Assembly: GCA_963721435.1 (NCBI GenBank)
Contig: CAVRJC010000003.1
Location: forward strand, 20,744 to 84,743
Direction: 5' to 3'
DNA: 64,000 nucleotides
Source of the DNA: CAVRJC01 sp963721435
Lineage (GTDB): Bacteria > Actinomycetota > Acidimicrobiia > IMCC26256 > DASPTH01
Below the pieces are notes generated by a model. It was not told where the DNA came from. It was given only the letters and a program-made list of their open reading frames with translations, and ran no database searches. The position numbers were made by a program, and so were the translations under genes. Within the stretch, counting starts at the first letter, position 1; each line of letters begins with the position of its first letter. Of the stretch, positions 53,579 to 62,500 are shown in pieces.

Positions 53579-54393
53579 ACGAGATCCTCCGGATCAACCC
53601 GTTGCGCTGCGATGCCCAGGGTCTGTGCGCGGAGCTGTTCCCCGAGTGGATCTCCTACGACGACTGGGGTTACCCGATCATCAAGCCCGACGCGATCCCG
53701 CCGCACCTGCGTGAGCATGCGTGCCGCGCGGTGTCGTCATGCCCACGCGTCGCGCTCGAGCCTGGTCGAGCAGTGACGACGCAGGTCTCGGCCCGTCGTT
53801 CGTCGCCCTCACGCGCTTCGTCGTCGAGCGATGGCGTCGAGGGGAACGCGCGCCTCACCGGCGTGACCGGCGCGCTGTTGTTCGTCGCGCTCGCAGTGGA
53901 GGGCGTGACCATTCTCGACCTGCACGACTTGCTCTCGGTACATGTCTTCGTCGGGATGCTTGTGGGCACACTCGTGATACTGAAGCTCGCCAGCACCGGA
54001 TACCGATTCGTGCGCTACTACACCGGCGATCCCGACTATCTCCGCAAGGGCGCGCCGCAGATCGTGCTTCGGGTCATCGGTCCGGTCGTCGTGGTGACGA
54101 CGATCGCCGTCGTCGCGAGCGGGATCGTGCTCGTGCTCGCGGGGCCGTCAGCACGCGACCCGTTGCTCGGTATCCACAAGGCGTCGTTCATCGTGTGGTT
54201 CGTGGCGATGACGGTGCACGTCGTCGGCCACGTGCGCGACACGCTCGAGCTCTCGGTCGCCGAGGTCTCGAGCGACCGAGAGCACCGTGTCGCGGGACGG
54301 GCGAGTCGCGTCGCGCTCGTTGCGCTCGCGACCGGCGCCGGGCTCGCGACGGGTCTGATCGCCCTCGACTGGATCGGGGTCTGGCGCCGCTGA
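53575..54393 (+). CDS. ferredoxin joined to a cytochrome-b-like membrane domain (fusion or 1-base indel)
   Basis: Residues 1-66 are a small ferredoxin (LRCDAQGLCAELFPEWI ... ACRAVSSCPRVAL) of the C-x5-C ... CP type that usually binds 3Fe-4S. Residues about 80-272 are a four-helix membrane domain (GVTGALLFVALAVEGVTIL; LLSVHVFVGMLVGTLVILKL; PVVVVTTIAVVASGIVLVL; SFIVWFVAMTVHVVGHV) whose His residues (SVHVF, GIHKAS, TVHVVGH) could hold heme b. Removing one C near 53760 would end the ferredoxin as ALELVEQ-stop, with the TGA overlapping GTG 53773, so the fusion may be an indel artefact like others in this window. ATG overlaps the NuoF-like stop. Confidence 0.72.
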   Translation: MNEILRINPLRCDAQGLCAELFPEWISYDDWGYPIIKPDAIPPHLREHACRAVSSCPRVALEPGRAVTTQVSARRSSPSRASSSSDGVEGNARLTGVTGALLFVALAVEGVTILDLHDLLSVHVFVGMLVGTLVILKLASTGYRFVRYYTGDPDYLRKGAPQIVLRVIGPVVVVTTIAVVASGIVLVLAGPSARDPLLGIHKASFIVWFVAMTVHVVGHVRDTLELSVAEVSSDREHRVAGRASRVALVALATGAGLATGLIALDWIGVWRR

Positions 54394-54401
54394 GCCTGCT
54401 C

Positions 54402-54536
54402 GTGCACCAGGGCCTCCGCGTGATGGTGATCTTCGAAGGCCGCGACACTGCCGGCAAGGGCGGCACGATCAAGCGGATCATGGAGCGCCTCAACGCGCGC
54501 CAGACCTGGGTTCCGACGCGTTACGTCGTCCGCTGA
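54402..54536 (+). pseudogene. polyphosphate kinase 2 (PPK2) fragment
   Basis: 44 codons encode HQGLRVMVIFEGRDTAGKGG and TIKRIMERLNAR, the Walker A segment of PPK2, then diverge (QTWVPTRYVVR) and stop. The rest of the roughly 250-aa kinase, including the lid and Walker B, is absent. It is a truncated remnant lying between the redox locus and modC. Confidence 0.65.
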
Positions 54537-54541
54537 CGGAG

Positions 54542-55594
54542 TTACGTCGGATAGATCGAGATGTCGGTGGCCTTGACCGCGGCGAAGACGTTCACGCCGT
54601 CGCGCAGCCCGAGATCGTTGACCGCGGCCACGGTGACCTCGGCGACGAGCGGCACCGGGCCGTCGACGTGGATGCGGACGCGGTCGCCGAGAAGGTCGGT
54701 GCCGTTGACCGATCCCGACCACACGTTGCGCGGGCTTCCTTCGGGTGTCGCACGGTGCAGGCTCACCGAATGCGGCTGGATCGCGACGTAGACGTCGCCC
54801 TGCACCTCGTCGGCGGTCACGATCGCGCCTCCGGTCGGCAGGATGACCGTGTGGCCCTCGGCATTCCCGCGTAGGAGATTGACGCCCACGAGGTCGGCGA
54901 CGTAGCGCGACCGCGGTCGCGCCGACACCTCGGCGACCGGTCCGACCTGTGCGACGGTGCCCTTCTCCAGGACGACGAGGCGGTCGGCCAGCGCGACCGC
55001 ATCGAGGAGCTCGTGGGTGACGAGCACGCGCGCGCCGGGGAAAGAGGAGAGGTGCGTGCGGAGATCGCGTCGCAGCTCGGTGCGGGTCCCGATGTCGAGC
55101 GCCGCGAGCGGCTCGTCGAGGAGGAGGAGACGAGGCTCGATCACGAGCGCACGCGCCAGCGCCACGCGTTGCTGCTGCCCGCCCGAGAGCTCGCTCGGCT
55201 TGGCGCCGGCGCGGTCGCCGAGCCCGACGCGTTCGAGCCATTCACCAGCGCGGCGACGCGCCTCGCCGCGCGACACGTGCCGGCTCCGGAGGCCGAACGC
55301 GACGTTCTCGAGCGCGGTGAGGTGGGGGAACAGCAGATAGTTCTGGAACACGACGCCGACCGAACGGCGCTCGGGAACGATGTAGATGCCGGCCGCCGGG
55401 TCGTCGACCGTGTCGTCGCCGATGAGGATGCGGCCCTCGTCGATGGGGGTGAGGCCGGCGAGCGCGCGCAACAGCGTGGACTTGCCCGCGCCGTTCGGCC
55501 CGAGGACTGCGACCGTCTCGCCGTCGGCCGCGACGATGCGCGCGTCGAGGTCGAACTCGCCGACGTGCACCGCGACCTGCGCGTCAAGACTCAC
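54542..55594 (-). CDS. modC: molybdate ABC transporter ATP-binding protein
   Basis: 350-aa ATPase of the molybdate importer. Walker A GPNGAGKST near residue 33, Q-loop VFQNYLLFPH, signature ELSGGQQQR near 125 and Walker B LLLLDEPLAALD near 148 are all present. A C-terminal TOBE domain (about 285-350) binds molybdate. GTG 55594 overlaps modB by 11 bases. Confidence 0.92.
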   Translation of the reverse strand: MSLDAQVAVHVGEFDLDARIVAADGETVAVLGPNGAGKSTLLRALAGLTPIDEGRILIGDDTVDDPAAGIYIVPERRSVGVVFQNYLLFPHLTALENVAFGLRSRHVSRGEARRRAGEWLERVGLGDRAGAKPSELSGGQQQRVALARALVIEPRLLLLDEPLAALDIGTRTELRRDLRTHLSSFPGARVLVTHELLDAVALADRLVVLEKGTVAQVGPVAEVSARPRSRYVADLVGVNLLRGNAEGHTVILPTGGAIVTADEVQGDVYVAIQPHSVSLHRATPEGSPRNVWSGSVNGTDLLGDRVRIHVDGPVPLVAEVTVAAVNDLGLRDGVNVFAAVKATDISIYPT

Positions 55595-56387
55595 GAACCG
55601 CTCCGAACCACCGGTCGCGGAGCGCGACGAGGACGATGATCGACACCGCGAGCAGCACGAGGCTGAGGACGATCGCGGTGCCCTGCTGGGATTCGAGCAG
55701 GAGGTAGACCGCGAGCGGCATCGTCTGCGTGCGGCCCTGGATGTTGCCGGCGAAGGTGATGGTCGCACCGAACTCGCCGAGCGCGCGGGCCCACGCGAGC
55801 GCCGCGCCCGCGAACAGCGACGGTGCGATGAGCGGGAGCGTCACTCGGCGGAACACCGTCCAACGGTTCGCGCCGAGGCTCGCGGCGGCGTCCTCGTAGC
55901 GCCGGTCCATCAGGCGGAGGCCGGCTTCGACCGTGATGACGAGGAACGGCATCGCGACGAAGGTCTCCGCGAGGACGGCGCCCGAGGTGCTGAACGTGAA
56001 TTGGATGTCGAAGGTGTCATGCAGCCACCCGCCGACGAGGCCGTTGTTCACGCTGAACGCGTAGAGCAGCGCGACGCCGCCGACGACGGGGGGCAGCACC
56101 ATCGGGAGCACGACCAGTGCCCGGACGAGTGATCGACCGGGGAACTCGGCGCGCGCGAGGACGTACGCGAGCGGTACGCCGAACACGACGGAGAGCGCGG
56201 TCGCCCACAGCGAGCAGACGAGCGAGAGCTTCATCGCATCGCGCGCCGCCGGCGTGCTCAAGTCGTCCCAGACCTCACTCCACGGCGCACGTTGCAGCAA
56301 CCCGATCAGCGGGAGCACGAAGAACGCGACGGCGACCAGGGCCAGGAGCACCGCGATGAGCGGCACCCCTCGCCCTCGTCGGGTCAC
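55584..56387 (-). CDS. modB: molybdate ABC transporter permease
   Basis: 267-aa permease with five to six helices. The EAA loop (EDAAASLGANRWTVFRRVTLPL) near 165-187 contacts ModC, and GEFGATITFAGN is characteristic of ModB. GTG 56387 overlaps the modA stop (GTGA); a longer upstream extension of the ORF would run into modA. Confidence 0.93.
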   Translation of the reverse strand: MTRRGRGVPLIAVLLALVAVAFFVLPLIGLLQRAPWSEVWDDLSTPAARDAMKLSLVCSLWATALSVVFGVPLAYVLARAEFPGRSLVRALVVLPMVLPPVVGGVALLYAFSVNNGLVGGWLHDTFDIQFTFSTSGAVLAETFVAMPFLVITVEAGLRLMDRRYEDAAASLGANRWTVFRRVTLPLIAPSLFAGAALAWARALGEFGATITFAGNIQGRTQTMPLAVYLLLESQQGTAIVLSLVLLAVSIIVLVALRDRWFGAVRES

Positions 56388-57190
56388 GTGGTGGGAACGG
56401 GGAGGAAGCCGAACTTCGCGAGCGTCTTCTGGCCCCATGGCGAGGTCACGTACTTGATCCATGCGTTCGCAAGCCTCGAGTTCTGCGACGCCGCGATGGG
56501 CGCAATCGGGTAGACCGCCAGCACGTTGAGCGACGCGGAGATCTTGACCTCGGTCACCGCGTTCCCCGCGTCCTTGGCGTCGGTCGCGTAGACGAGCGCG
56601 GCGTCGGCGTCACCGGACTGCACTGCCGTGAGCGTCGCCTTGACGTCCTGGCCGAGCGTGATCTTGTCGGTCGGAATCGTCACGCCGTCCTGGCTGAGCA
56701 TCTGCGTGGCGTACTTGCCGCACGGTACCGCCGCTGCGCACAACGAGATGATCCCGAGCCTCGGGAGGTCGGCGAGCGACTTCACACCCTTCGGGTTGCC
56801 CTTCTTCACCACGATCGTCAGCTGGTTCGCGGTGAAGTCGACGGGATCGGCCTTCACCTGACCGCTCGTGACCACCTTCAGCATGTTCGCCCCGTCGGCG
56901 GATGCGAACACGTCGGCCGGCGCGCCGCCCTGGATCTGCGTGGCCAACGACGACGACGCCCCGAAGTTGAAAATGATCGTCGTGCGCCGGTGCAACTTCT
57001 GGAAGTCGGTACCCATCTTGGTGAAGACCTCGGTCAACGACGCGGCCGCTGACACCGTGATCGAGCCCGCGGGCTTGGGCGTCTTCGACTTTGCGGCCGG
57101 CGCGTCGGCGACCGCAGTCGACGCGACGAAGGTGGCCGCCAGCGCGCACGCGACCGGCAATACCGCGAATCGACGCAAGCACTTCTGCAC
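56384..57190 (-). CDS. modA: molybdate ABC transporter substrate-binding protein
   Basis: 268-aa exported binding protein. A signal peptide (RRFAVLPVACALAATFVAS) is followed by SITVSAAASLTEVFTKMG, NFGASSSLATQIQGGAPADVFASAD and DADAALVYATDAKDAG, the ModA oxyanion-binding blocks. No lipobox Cys. GTG 57190 has GAGGAG 9 nt upstream. It follows the regulator gene by 23 nt. Confidence 0.93.
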   Translation of the reverse strand: MQKCLRRFAVLPVACALAATFVASTAVADAPAAKSKTPKPAGSITVSAAASLTEVFTKMGTDFQKLHRRTTIIFNFGASSSLATQIQGGAPADVFASADGANMLKVVTSGQVKADPVDFTANQLTIVVKKGNPKGVKSLADLPRLGIISLCAAAVPCGKYATQMLSQDGVTIPTDKITLGQDVKATLTAVQSGDADAALVYATDAKDAGNAVTEVKISASLNVLAVYPIAPIAASQNSRLANAWIKYVTSPWGQKTLAKFGFLPVPTT

Positions 57191-57213
57191 GCACCAGCTC
57201 CTCGTGGAGGTTC

Positions 57214-57615
57214 TCAATCGTGCCGCGGGGCTTCCACGACCACGTTGGTGGACTTCACGACCGCGACCGCGAGATCGCCCGGCTCGAGTGCGAGCTCGTC
57301 GGCGGCCTCGGCCGTCATGAGCGATACGACGCGGTGGGGGCCGGCCTGGATGTGCACGACCGCGACGAGGCCTTCCTTCTCGACCTTGGTCACGATCCCG
57401 GGGAACCGGTTGCGGGCCGATTCGATCACGACCCGATCCGGCTCCGGGTCCTGCGCGGTCTCGGTGAGGAACCGCGCGAGGTCGGCACCGTCGATGAGTC
57501 GCTCGCCGCTCGACCGGCGCTGCATGCGTAGCCGGCCGCCGTCGGCCCACCGGCGGACCGTGTCGGTGCTCACTCCCAACAGGTCGGCGACCTGCCCCAC
57601 CTTGTACGTCGTCAC
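57214..57615 (-). CDS. MerR-like helix-turn-helix plus TOBE/Mop domain regulator
   Basis: 133-aa protein. An excisionase/MerR-type HTH (TYKVGQVADLLGVSTDTVRRWADGG, about 2-27) is joined to a molybdopterin-binding Mop/TOBE domain (SARNRFPGIVTKVEKEGLVAVVHIQAG and AADELALEPGDLAVAVVKSTNVVVE). By position and domains it is the molybdate-responsive regulator of modABC. GTG 57615 is 7 nt after a TAGGCT box. Confidence 0.88.
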   Translation of the reverse strand: MTTYKVGQVADLLGVSTDTVRRWADGGRLRMQRRSSGERLIDGADLARFLTETAQDPEPDRVVIESARNRFPGIVTKVEKEGLVAVVHIQAGPHRVVSLMTAEAADELALEPGDLAVAVVKSTNVVVEAPRHD

Positions 57616-57622
57616 GAGAGCG

Positions 57623-57653
57623 AGCCTACCGCGCGGCAACCTCGGAGATACAA
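57623..57653 (-). promoter_or_regulatory. promoter of molybdate regulator-modABC operon
   Basis: Minus-strand TTGTAT (57653-57648) and TAGGCT (57628-57623), 19-bp spacing, 7 nt before GTG 57615. Just upstream, ACCAA/TTGGT half-sites (57664-57679, 6-nt spacer) could be an operator. Confidence 0.4.
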
Positions 57654-57829
57654 GTCCAAAGTGACCAATATCCCTTGGTTTGCCAGGAATTAGCGCCGAT
57701 TGGATCGCGTGCGCGGATCGCCAGTCTCCCACTGCCCGAGCCATCCTCATCAGCTGACCTCACGGACGCCAGCAGACGACGTCAGACGACCGTGACCGGG
57801 CGTATCTCGCCGATCCTCTTCGCGAAGTG

Positions 57830-57901
57830 CGCCCCCGCCAGGATTCGAACCTGGGCACACGGTTTAGGAAACCGATGCTCTATCCCCTGAGCTACGGGGG
57901 C
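57830..57901 (-). tRNA. tRNA-Arg (CCT anticodon)
   Basis: Minus-strand cloverleaf. Acceptor stem GCCCCCG pairs with CGGGGGC, the D stem is GCTC/GAGC, the anticodon loop TTCCTAA gives anticodon CCT (reads AGG), and the T arm is CCAGG-TTCGAAT-CCTGG. The anticodon stem has one T-T mismatch at its first pair. CCA is not encoded. Confidence 0.95.
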
Positions 57902-58194
57902 GGGGCCGGCGCGATTGGTGGTCGAAAACCTCGACGCCGGACTGCCCAGGATACGGGGAACGGGGTTGCGGGGTGCTTCTTGGGCCCCTTGCGTGGCCGT
58001 GACGGTCGCCGACGGTGCCCAGGCCAGATGTGCCTGCGCGGTACGAAGCGCTGCTCGCGTAGCCGCACGCTCCAACGAGACCCACACGTCGCTACTGCGA
58101 CCTTCGTCACGAATAGGTAACCCCGCGGCTATGACTTGCCGTCAAACGTTCAGAAGGGGAGCGCGGGCAATGACCCTGAACGAGGGGGACACCG

Positions 58195-58320
58195 ATGACC
58201 AAGATCGTGGCAAGCGTGCGGCGCTGGGGGCATTCACTCACCCGTCATCTCCCGGACCGCGCATACCCGAGCGACCATCCCTGGCGCGACAAGCACGATC
58301 CGGCACGCCCACGGGGCTGA
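58195..58320 (+). CDS. small basic ORF, 41 aa
   Basis: ATG 58195 follows GAGGGGG by 6 nt and encodes a basic peptide (MTKIVASVRRWGHSLTRHLP ...) rich in Arg, His and Pro. No family recognised. Only the good ribosome site supports it. Confidence 0.35.
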   Translation: MTKIVASVRRWGHSLTRHLPDRAYPSDHPWRDKHDPARPRG

Positions 58321-58495
58321 CGGCTGGGAACCGCGGAGGTCCGGCATTTCGGGTTACATGAACGGGCATCCAGTGCGACGCTGAACGCTGTGTTCGGGCC
58401 AACTCCGCTCAACCGCGGACGTCGGGTCGCCGATCTCTGCGACATGCTCTCTCTCGCAGTCCTCACCGCGCTTCCTGATCGCCGCGGCATTCATC

Positions 58496-58759
58496 GTGTG
58501 TATCGGTGCGTTCATGGCCATGGTTGCCCTGATGATCCGCACCCAACGGCGCTCCGAGGGCAGAGAATCGCCGCTTGCGACTGAGTTCTGGCGCTACCGA
58601 GACAACCTCAGCACCAGCGACGGGCACACGGACTGGCGCAGCCGCAAGACACGCACTCGCTGGACACGGCCAACCATCCATTTCGTGACCTACCGCCGAG
58701 GCGACGGCAGCTCGTACGTCCTGCCCAATGAATACGAACCGGTCGGAGCGACCCGGTAG
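58496..58759 (+). CDS. small membrane-anchored hypothetical protein, 87 aa
   Basis: From GTG 58496 the product has a hydrophobic N-terminus (CIGAFMAMVALMI) and a charged C-terminal part (TRWTRPTIHFVTYRRGDGSSYVLPN). The hydrophobic helix extends upstream in the same frame (RFLIAAAFIV) without a start codon, so the true N-terminus may be in another frame. No family recognised. Confidence 0.35.
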   Translation: MCIGAFMAMVALMIRTQRRSEGRESPLATEFWRYRDNLSTSDGHTDWRSRKTRTRWTRPTIHFVTYRRGDGSSYVLPNEYEPVGATR

Positions 58760-59231
58760 CGCTCACCCTCCGCAAATCGGGTTCCGCTCGGGACCCCCAT
58801 GTTCGCAGCTCGCTCTGCAACCTGCAGCAGTGGACGCACCAGAAATGATGCTGCCAGCGATGCCCTGATTGTTGGATGACCGTACGATTTGGAGCATGCC
58901 GAAGGTATCGGGCGAGCTTGAACTGCGCACACGGACGCTGGTTTTCACGGGGTCACGGTCCCGCGGGCAAGGGCGGCAGTGCTGCTACATCCGTGCTGCG
59001 ACGCACCCCACACGGCCTGGCGAGTGATGTAGAAGGTGGGCGTCGAACTTCTCGGGCGGCCTCCAGCTCTGCGAGTCCCATGACGGGCACGACTTGCCAT
59101 CCGTAAGGCGACAGCGAGCCAACGCCAAGAAAAGTCTCGCCGCACGAGCGCTCGACACGCTCGCGGAACTCACGGGTGTGGTGTGCCGCTAGGTTCGGTG
59201 CGCGCTGCCTGCTGCAGAAGGTAGAGGAACG
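58760..59231. other. non-coding or decayed stretch
   Basis: No convincing gene: all short frames lack family motifs and no hairpin or repeat stands out. The last 15 bases hold a GAGGAA ribosome site for the gene at 59232. Confidence 0.4.
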
Positions 59232-60501
59232 ATGCTGCGACGACGCTTGGTGGTGGGTATCTCGGCGGTTTCGGTGGCCGGGCTTGGTGTTCTTGGCGTG
59301 GCTGCGTCGGGCGGTGGCGCTCAGACAGTCGTGGATGTTCCGGTGCCGTTCGCGTTCACCGGCGCGTCCCAGACATACACCGTGCCGGACGATCCCAATG
59401 TGTGCGATCTGACCATCTCGGCAGCAGGCGCGAATGGCGGTACCTCGGGAGTTGTTGGGCACGGGTGGTCAGGTGGTCGTGACGTCGCCCGTCGCGCCCG
59501 GTGACGTGATGATGCTCGATGTGGGTGGCGTTGGCGCGGGCGCGTCGAGCGGCGGGTGGGTGGAGCGGCGGGCTCGGTGGAGGCGCGGCCGGTGGTGTCT
59601 CCGTTGGCGCTGGTGCGGTCGGTGGTGGTGGCGGTGGGGCCACGACGATCAGCCGGAACGGGAGTGTGATGGTGGTGGTGGGGGCGGCTCGGGCAACGCT
59701 GGTGGCAATGGCGGGTGGCGGCAGGAGCGTGAGCGTGGTTTGGACGGCCAGTCGGTGGTGGCTTGTCCGGCGGGTTTGGTCTCGGCGGACCACGTCAGGG
59801 GGGGGACGGGCGGCGCCGCGCAGGTGGCGACGCGACCGCGGGCGGCGCCGGCTCGCCGGCGTCGGTGGCGTGGGTGGATACCGCTGCTGACTCCGACGGC
59901 GCGGCAACGGTGGTGGTGGTGGCGGCGGGCGGGTCTTCGGTGGTGGTGGCGGCGGCGGTGGTCAGTGACCCCGAGGGCGATAGCGCCAGCGGCGGCGGCG
60001 GCGGCGGCGGTGCCGGGTTCGCGGCGGCATCCGCGACGGGTATTGGCGTTGGGTCACTCGGCGAAGACACCTCGGGGAATGGCGAGGCGCAGATCACGCT
60101 GGTCGTGGGTGGTGTCAGCTCCTCTTGTTGATCCTGAAGGTCGTGAGGGTCAAGCCCCTGTGGGCACGACCTTTAACGTCCATGTGGTCTGTAGTCACGT
60201 CGCGATCACTGGCGTGGATGTGCAAGCCTTGCAGACGACCGTCGACAGAACCTTGGTCTTCGACGCATTGGGTCATCCGTTCAGCGGCGGCAACCCCGAC
60301 AGTCATTCGGCGTTCACTGGTACCTTCTACGTGACCGAGACGGCGAGCGGAGGTGCGACGACTGTCTCGTCCGTGTGTAGGGACAACGACTCGACCGATC
60401 CCCTGTTCTGTCAAGCCTTCGACCAGGACGTCGTGTTCGGCAGGAGCCGTATCGAATCTGCAGGTGTCGATCGTCACCCACGCATCCGACACCGCAGGTG
60501 A
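59232..60501 (+). pseudogene. Gly-rich secreted surface protein, broken by several frameshifts
   Basis: A clear signal peptide (MLRRRLVVGISAVSVAGLG ... GGGAQT) starts at ATG 59232 and leads to VPFAFTGASQTYTVPDD and LTISAAGANGG, the start of a Gly-rich actinobacterial surface domain. The protein then jumps frames: GTGGQVVVTSPVAPGDVMML in the second frame at about 59461, GGGGGGATTISRNGS in the third at about 59625, GGGGGGGAGFAAAS back in the first at about 60000, and APVGTTFNVHVVC ... YVTETASGGATTVSSVC in the second from about 60115. At least four indels in G-rich sequence are needed to read one protein of about 420 aa. Decayed gene or poor assembly. Confidence 0.6.
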
Positions 60502-60686
60502 TGATCGAACTGATCTACGCTGGAGAGCAGAAGTAGCCGACGATACGGCGAAATCATCACAAGGTTCGTCAGCCGCGAACCGGAGGATCTGCGCCAGAAC
60601 TGATGTCGATCTGTACGTGCTGAGGCGGTGAGCGCCGCTTATGAGGGGCGAGCGCAACGGCGAGACGCGAGCGCGGTCGAGAAGCG

Positions 60687-61180
60687 ATGAAGAGACTCCA
60701 TTGTTGTAGTTATAGAAGTCGGATTGGTCGGATACCTCCCTCTACGACTTCGAGTGTGCCTCTCAACCGGCGAGGAAAGCGGGCACTAAAGGTGATCGCC
60801 CGACACGTCGACGGTTGGCGGATCGATCTCATGGTGTGTTCGCCAGCAGTGCGCGCGCGAAGCGACCGCTCGAAACCTCTCATCGCTCGTCGGTCCCGCC
60901 CGGTCCGCTACGACGACATGATGTACGCGGCCGATGCCCTGATGGACCTCCTGGCAATCACGCCGGAATTCTGCTCGAGAACACGTCGTCGGTGATGTTC
61001 GTCGGGCACAACCCGTCCCTGGAAGAGTTCACTGCGCTGCTCTGCGGAAGATCTCCGCGTATCGCACAGGAGCGCTCGCAACGCTGAACTTGACGTCGAG
61101 AGCCTGGAACGACACCACGTCCGGATGCGCAACGCTGACCGCGCTTGTCACGCCTGCCCAACTGACAGAAGAACAGACCG
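60687..61180 (+). pseudogene. SixA-type phosphohistidine phosphatase, degenerate
   Basis: Pieces of a SixA/histidine-phosphatase protein appear in three frames: KSDWSDTSLYDFECA (60710-60755), LNRRGKRALKVIARHVDGWRIDLMVCSPAVRAR (60761-60859), PVRYDDMMYAAD, SSVMFVGHNPSLEEFTALLCG (60990-61050) and YRTGALATLNL followed by WNDTTSGCATLTALVTPAQL. The first RHG motif is destroyed (TAG and an in-frame second stop stand where LLRHAK is expected), while the second (VGHN) survives. Not functional as read. Confidence 0.6.
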
Positions 61181-61621
61181 ATCCACCCCCGATCCACCGG
61201 TCCGCTGCATCTCCGGAACCTGAAGGCGCTTCTGCACCGCAGGTCGTGGGAAGCGGGCGGGGCGTCGGGTGATCGTGCGCGGCGCACCCCAGCACGCCGT
61301 CTTCGCGATCGAAAGGGTGTCGACGTCGCCTCTCGGGATCAGGCGAACGACGAGCCGTCGCTGGAAACTTCGGACGCCGACCCTCGACGGGCTGGACTGT
61401 CCGAAGTCGCCTGGTCCCCAGAAGATGCCGAAGGGGCCGGTCTACGACGTCTGGCCTGCCTCTCGAACTGGCGGACTTCAACTTGTCGCCCGACGCCCGC
61501 GTCGCTGGAGGAGGTGCTGAACGAGCTGTCGCGGCGACGCCATGGCACCAACCTCCACCGAGGGCGTGGCAACTATCGCCCGAATGAACTGGGGTTCGCC
61601 TGCGGTGGGGGCTTCGTCCGG
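61181..61621. other. stretch without recognisable gene
   Basis: A plus-strand frame stays open and is charged (LHLRNLKALLHRRSWEAGG ... SLEEVLNELSRRR), but no family is recognised and no start signal is seen. It lies between the broken sixA (plus) and the broken DUF7064-type gene (minus). Confidence 0.3.
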
Positions 61622-62500
61622 TCACCCGTCTCTGTACGAATGCGTGGTACCGGTCGATATGCCAGACGTCTTGGTCTTCGCCCCATCCTTCGCCGTCGGC
61701 GAAATCCCAGCGGGTCAGAGGATCAGTCGAACATCCATCTGCGTGTTCGTGAACGAGATGCGGTTCACGCAGTCGCCGACGGCTTCGAGTTTGCGGTCGA
61801 GGGCGTCGGAGGCCGCGAACGATGATGGTGCCGCGGCCACGCACCGTCGCCTTCGACGGTCCGGGGTCCCCGTGCGGAACGCGGCGGCCTGGCCGTCGTG
61901 CCAGAGATAGCCCAGTCCCGGCGCGACGGGCGCCGGTGCGTGGTCGGGCGCCGAACCGGGTGACGAGAACGCGAGGAACGTGGCGTTGCCGCGTTGGGCG
62001 TGGTCGTATCCCATGCGCAGGCGGGGGTATTCGATGCGTGGTCCCCAGGAGCGATCACGGATCGCGCAACAGTCGATGGTGGAGTTTCTCCTCGCCGCGC
62101 AGCATGAGTTGTCCCGACACGTGCCCGGGTTGGTCGACGTGCGCGGAGAACAGGCCCGGCGGGTCGCCCCGGCCGACGACGTGGGGTTCCATGAGGGCTG
62201 GGAAGGCTACGTCGATCGAGGAGTCCGGATGGTCGTAGGTGATGCGGTGTGGTAGTCGGCGAGTGGCTCGAGGCAGCGCAGCCGGATCCCGAGGGGAACT
62301 CGAAGTCCCGTAGGTCGCCGAGTTTCGGTATCGGAAGGTTCCACTGGTAGTTCCAGTGCACACAGTCCCACGGGAGATGACCGTCGGCGTCCCAGGACCA
62401 TTCACTCCACCTCCGAACATTGCCATGTTCGGTCGCACCCAGGGATAGACGTAGGCGTGCATGCTGCTCGGGAACTGAGCAACCAGAACCATGTCGTCTC
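61622..62500 (-). pseudogene. DUF7064/DUF7065-type (hydroxyneurosporene-synthase-like) protein, frameshifted
   Basis: Read right to left, the fragments are MHAYVYPWVRPNMAMFGGGV, DGHLPWDCVHWNYQWNLPIP and GDLRDFEFPSG, then in another frame ITYDHPDSSIDVAFPALMEP, GLFSAHVDQPGHVSGQLMLR, DPSWGPRIEYPRLRMGYDHA and NATFLAFSSPG, and finally LTRWDFADGEGWGEDQDVWH and IDRYHAFV. The order and motifs match DUF7064-type lipocalin-like proteins. At least three frame changes occur and the N-terminal ~40 residues are missing, replaced by the end of the upstream PEP-utilising gene. Likely end is a TGA at 61622-61624. Confidence 0.55.

Noticed and set aside
58953..59462. 169-aa minus-strand frame
   Set aside because: No motif, no start signal, and it overlaps the signal peptide of the Gly-rich protein on the other strand.
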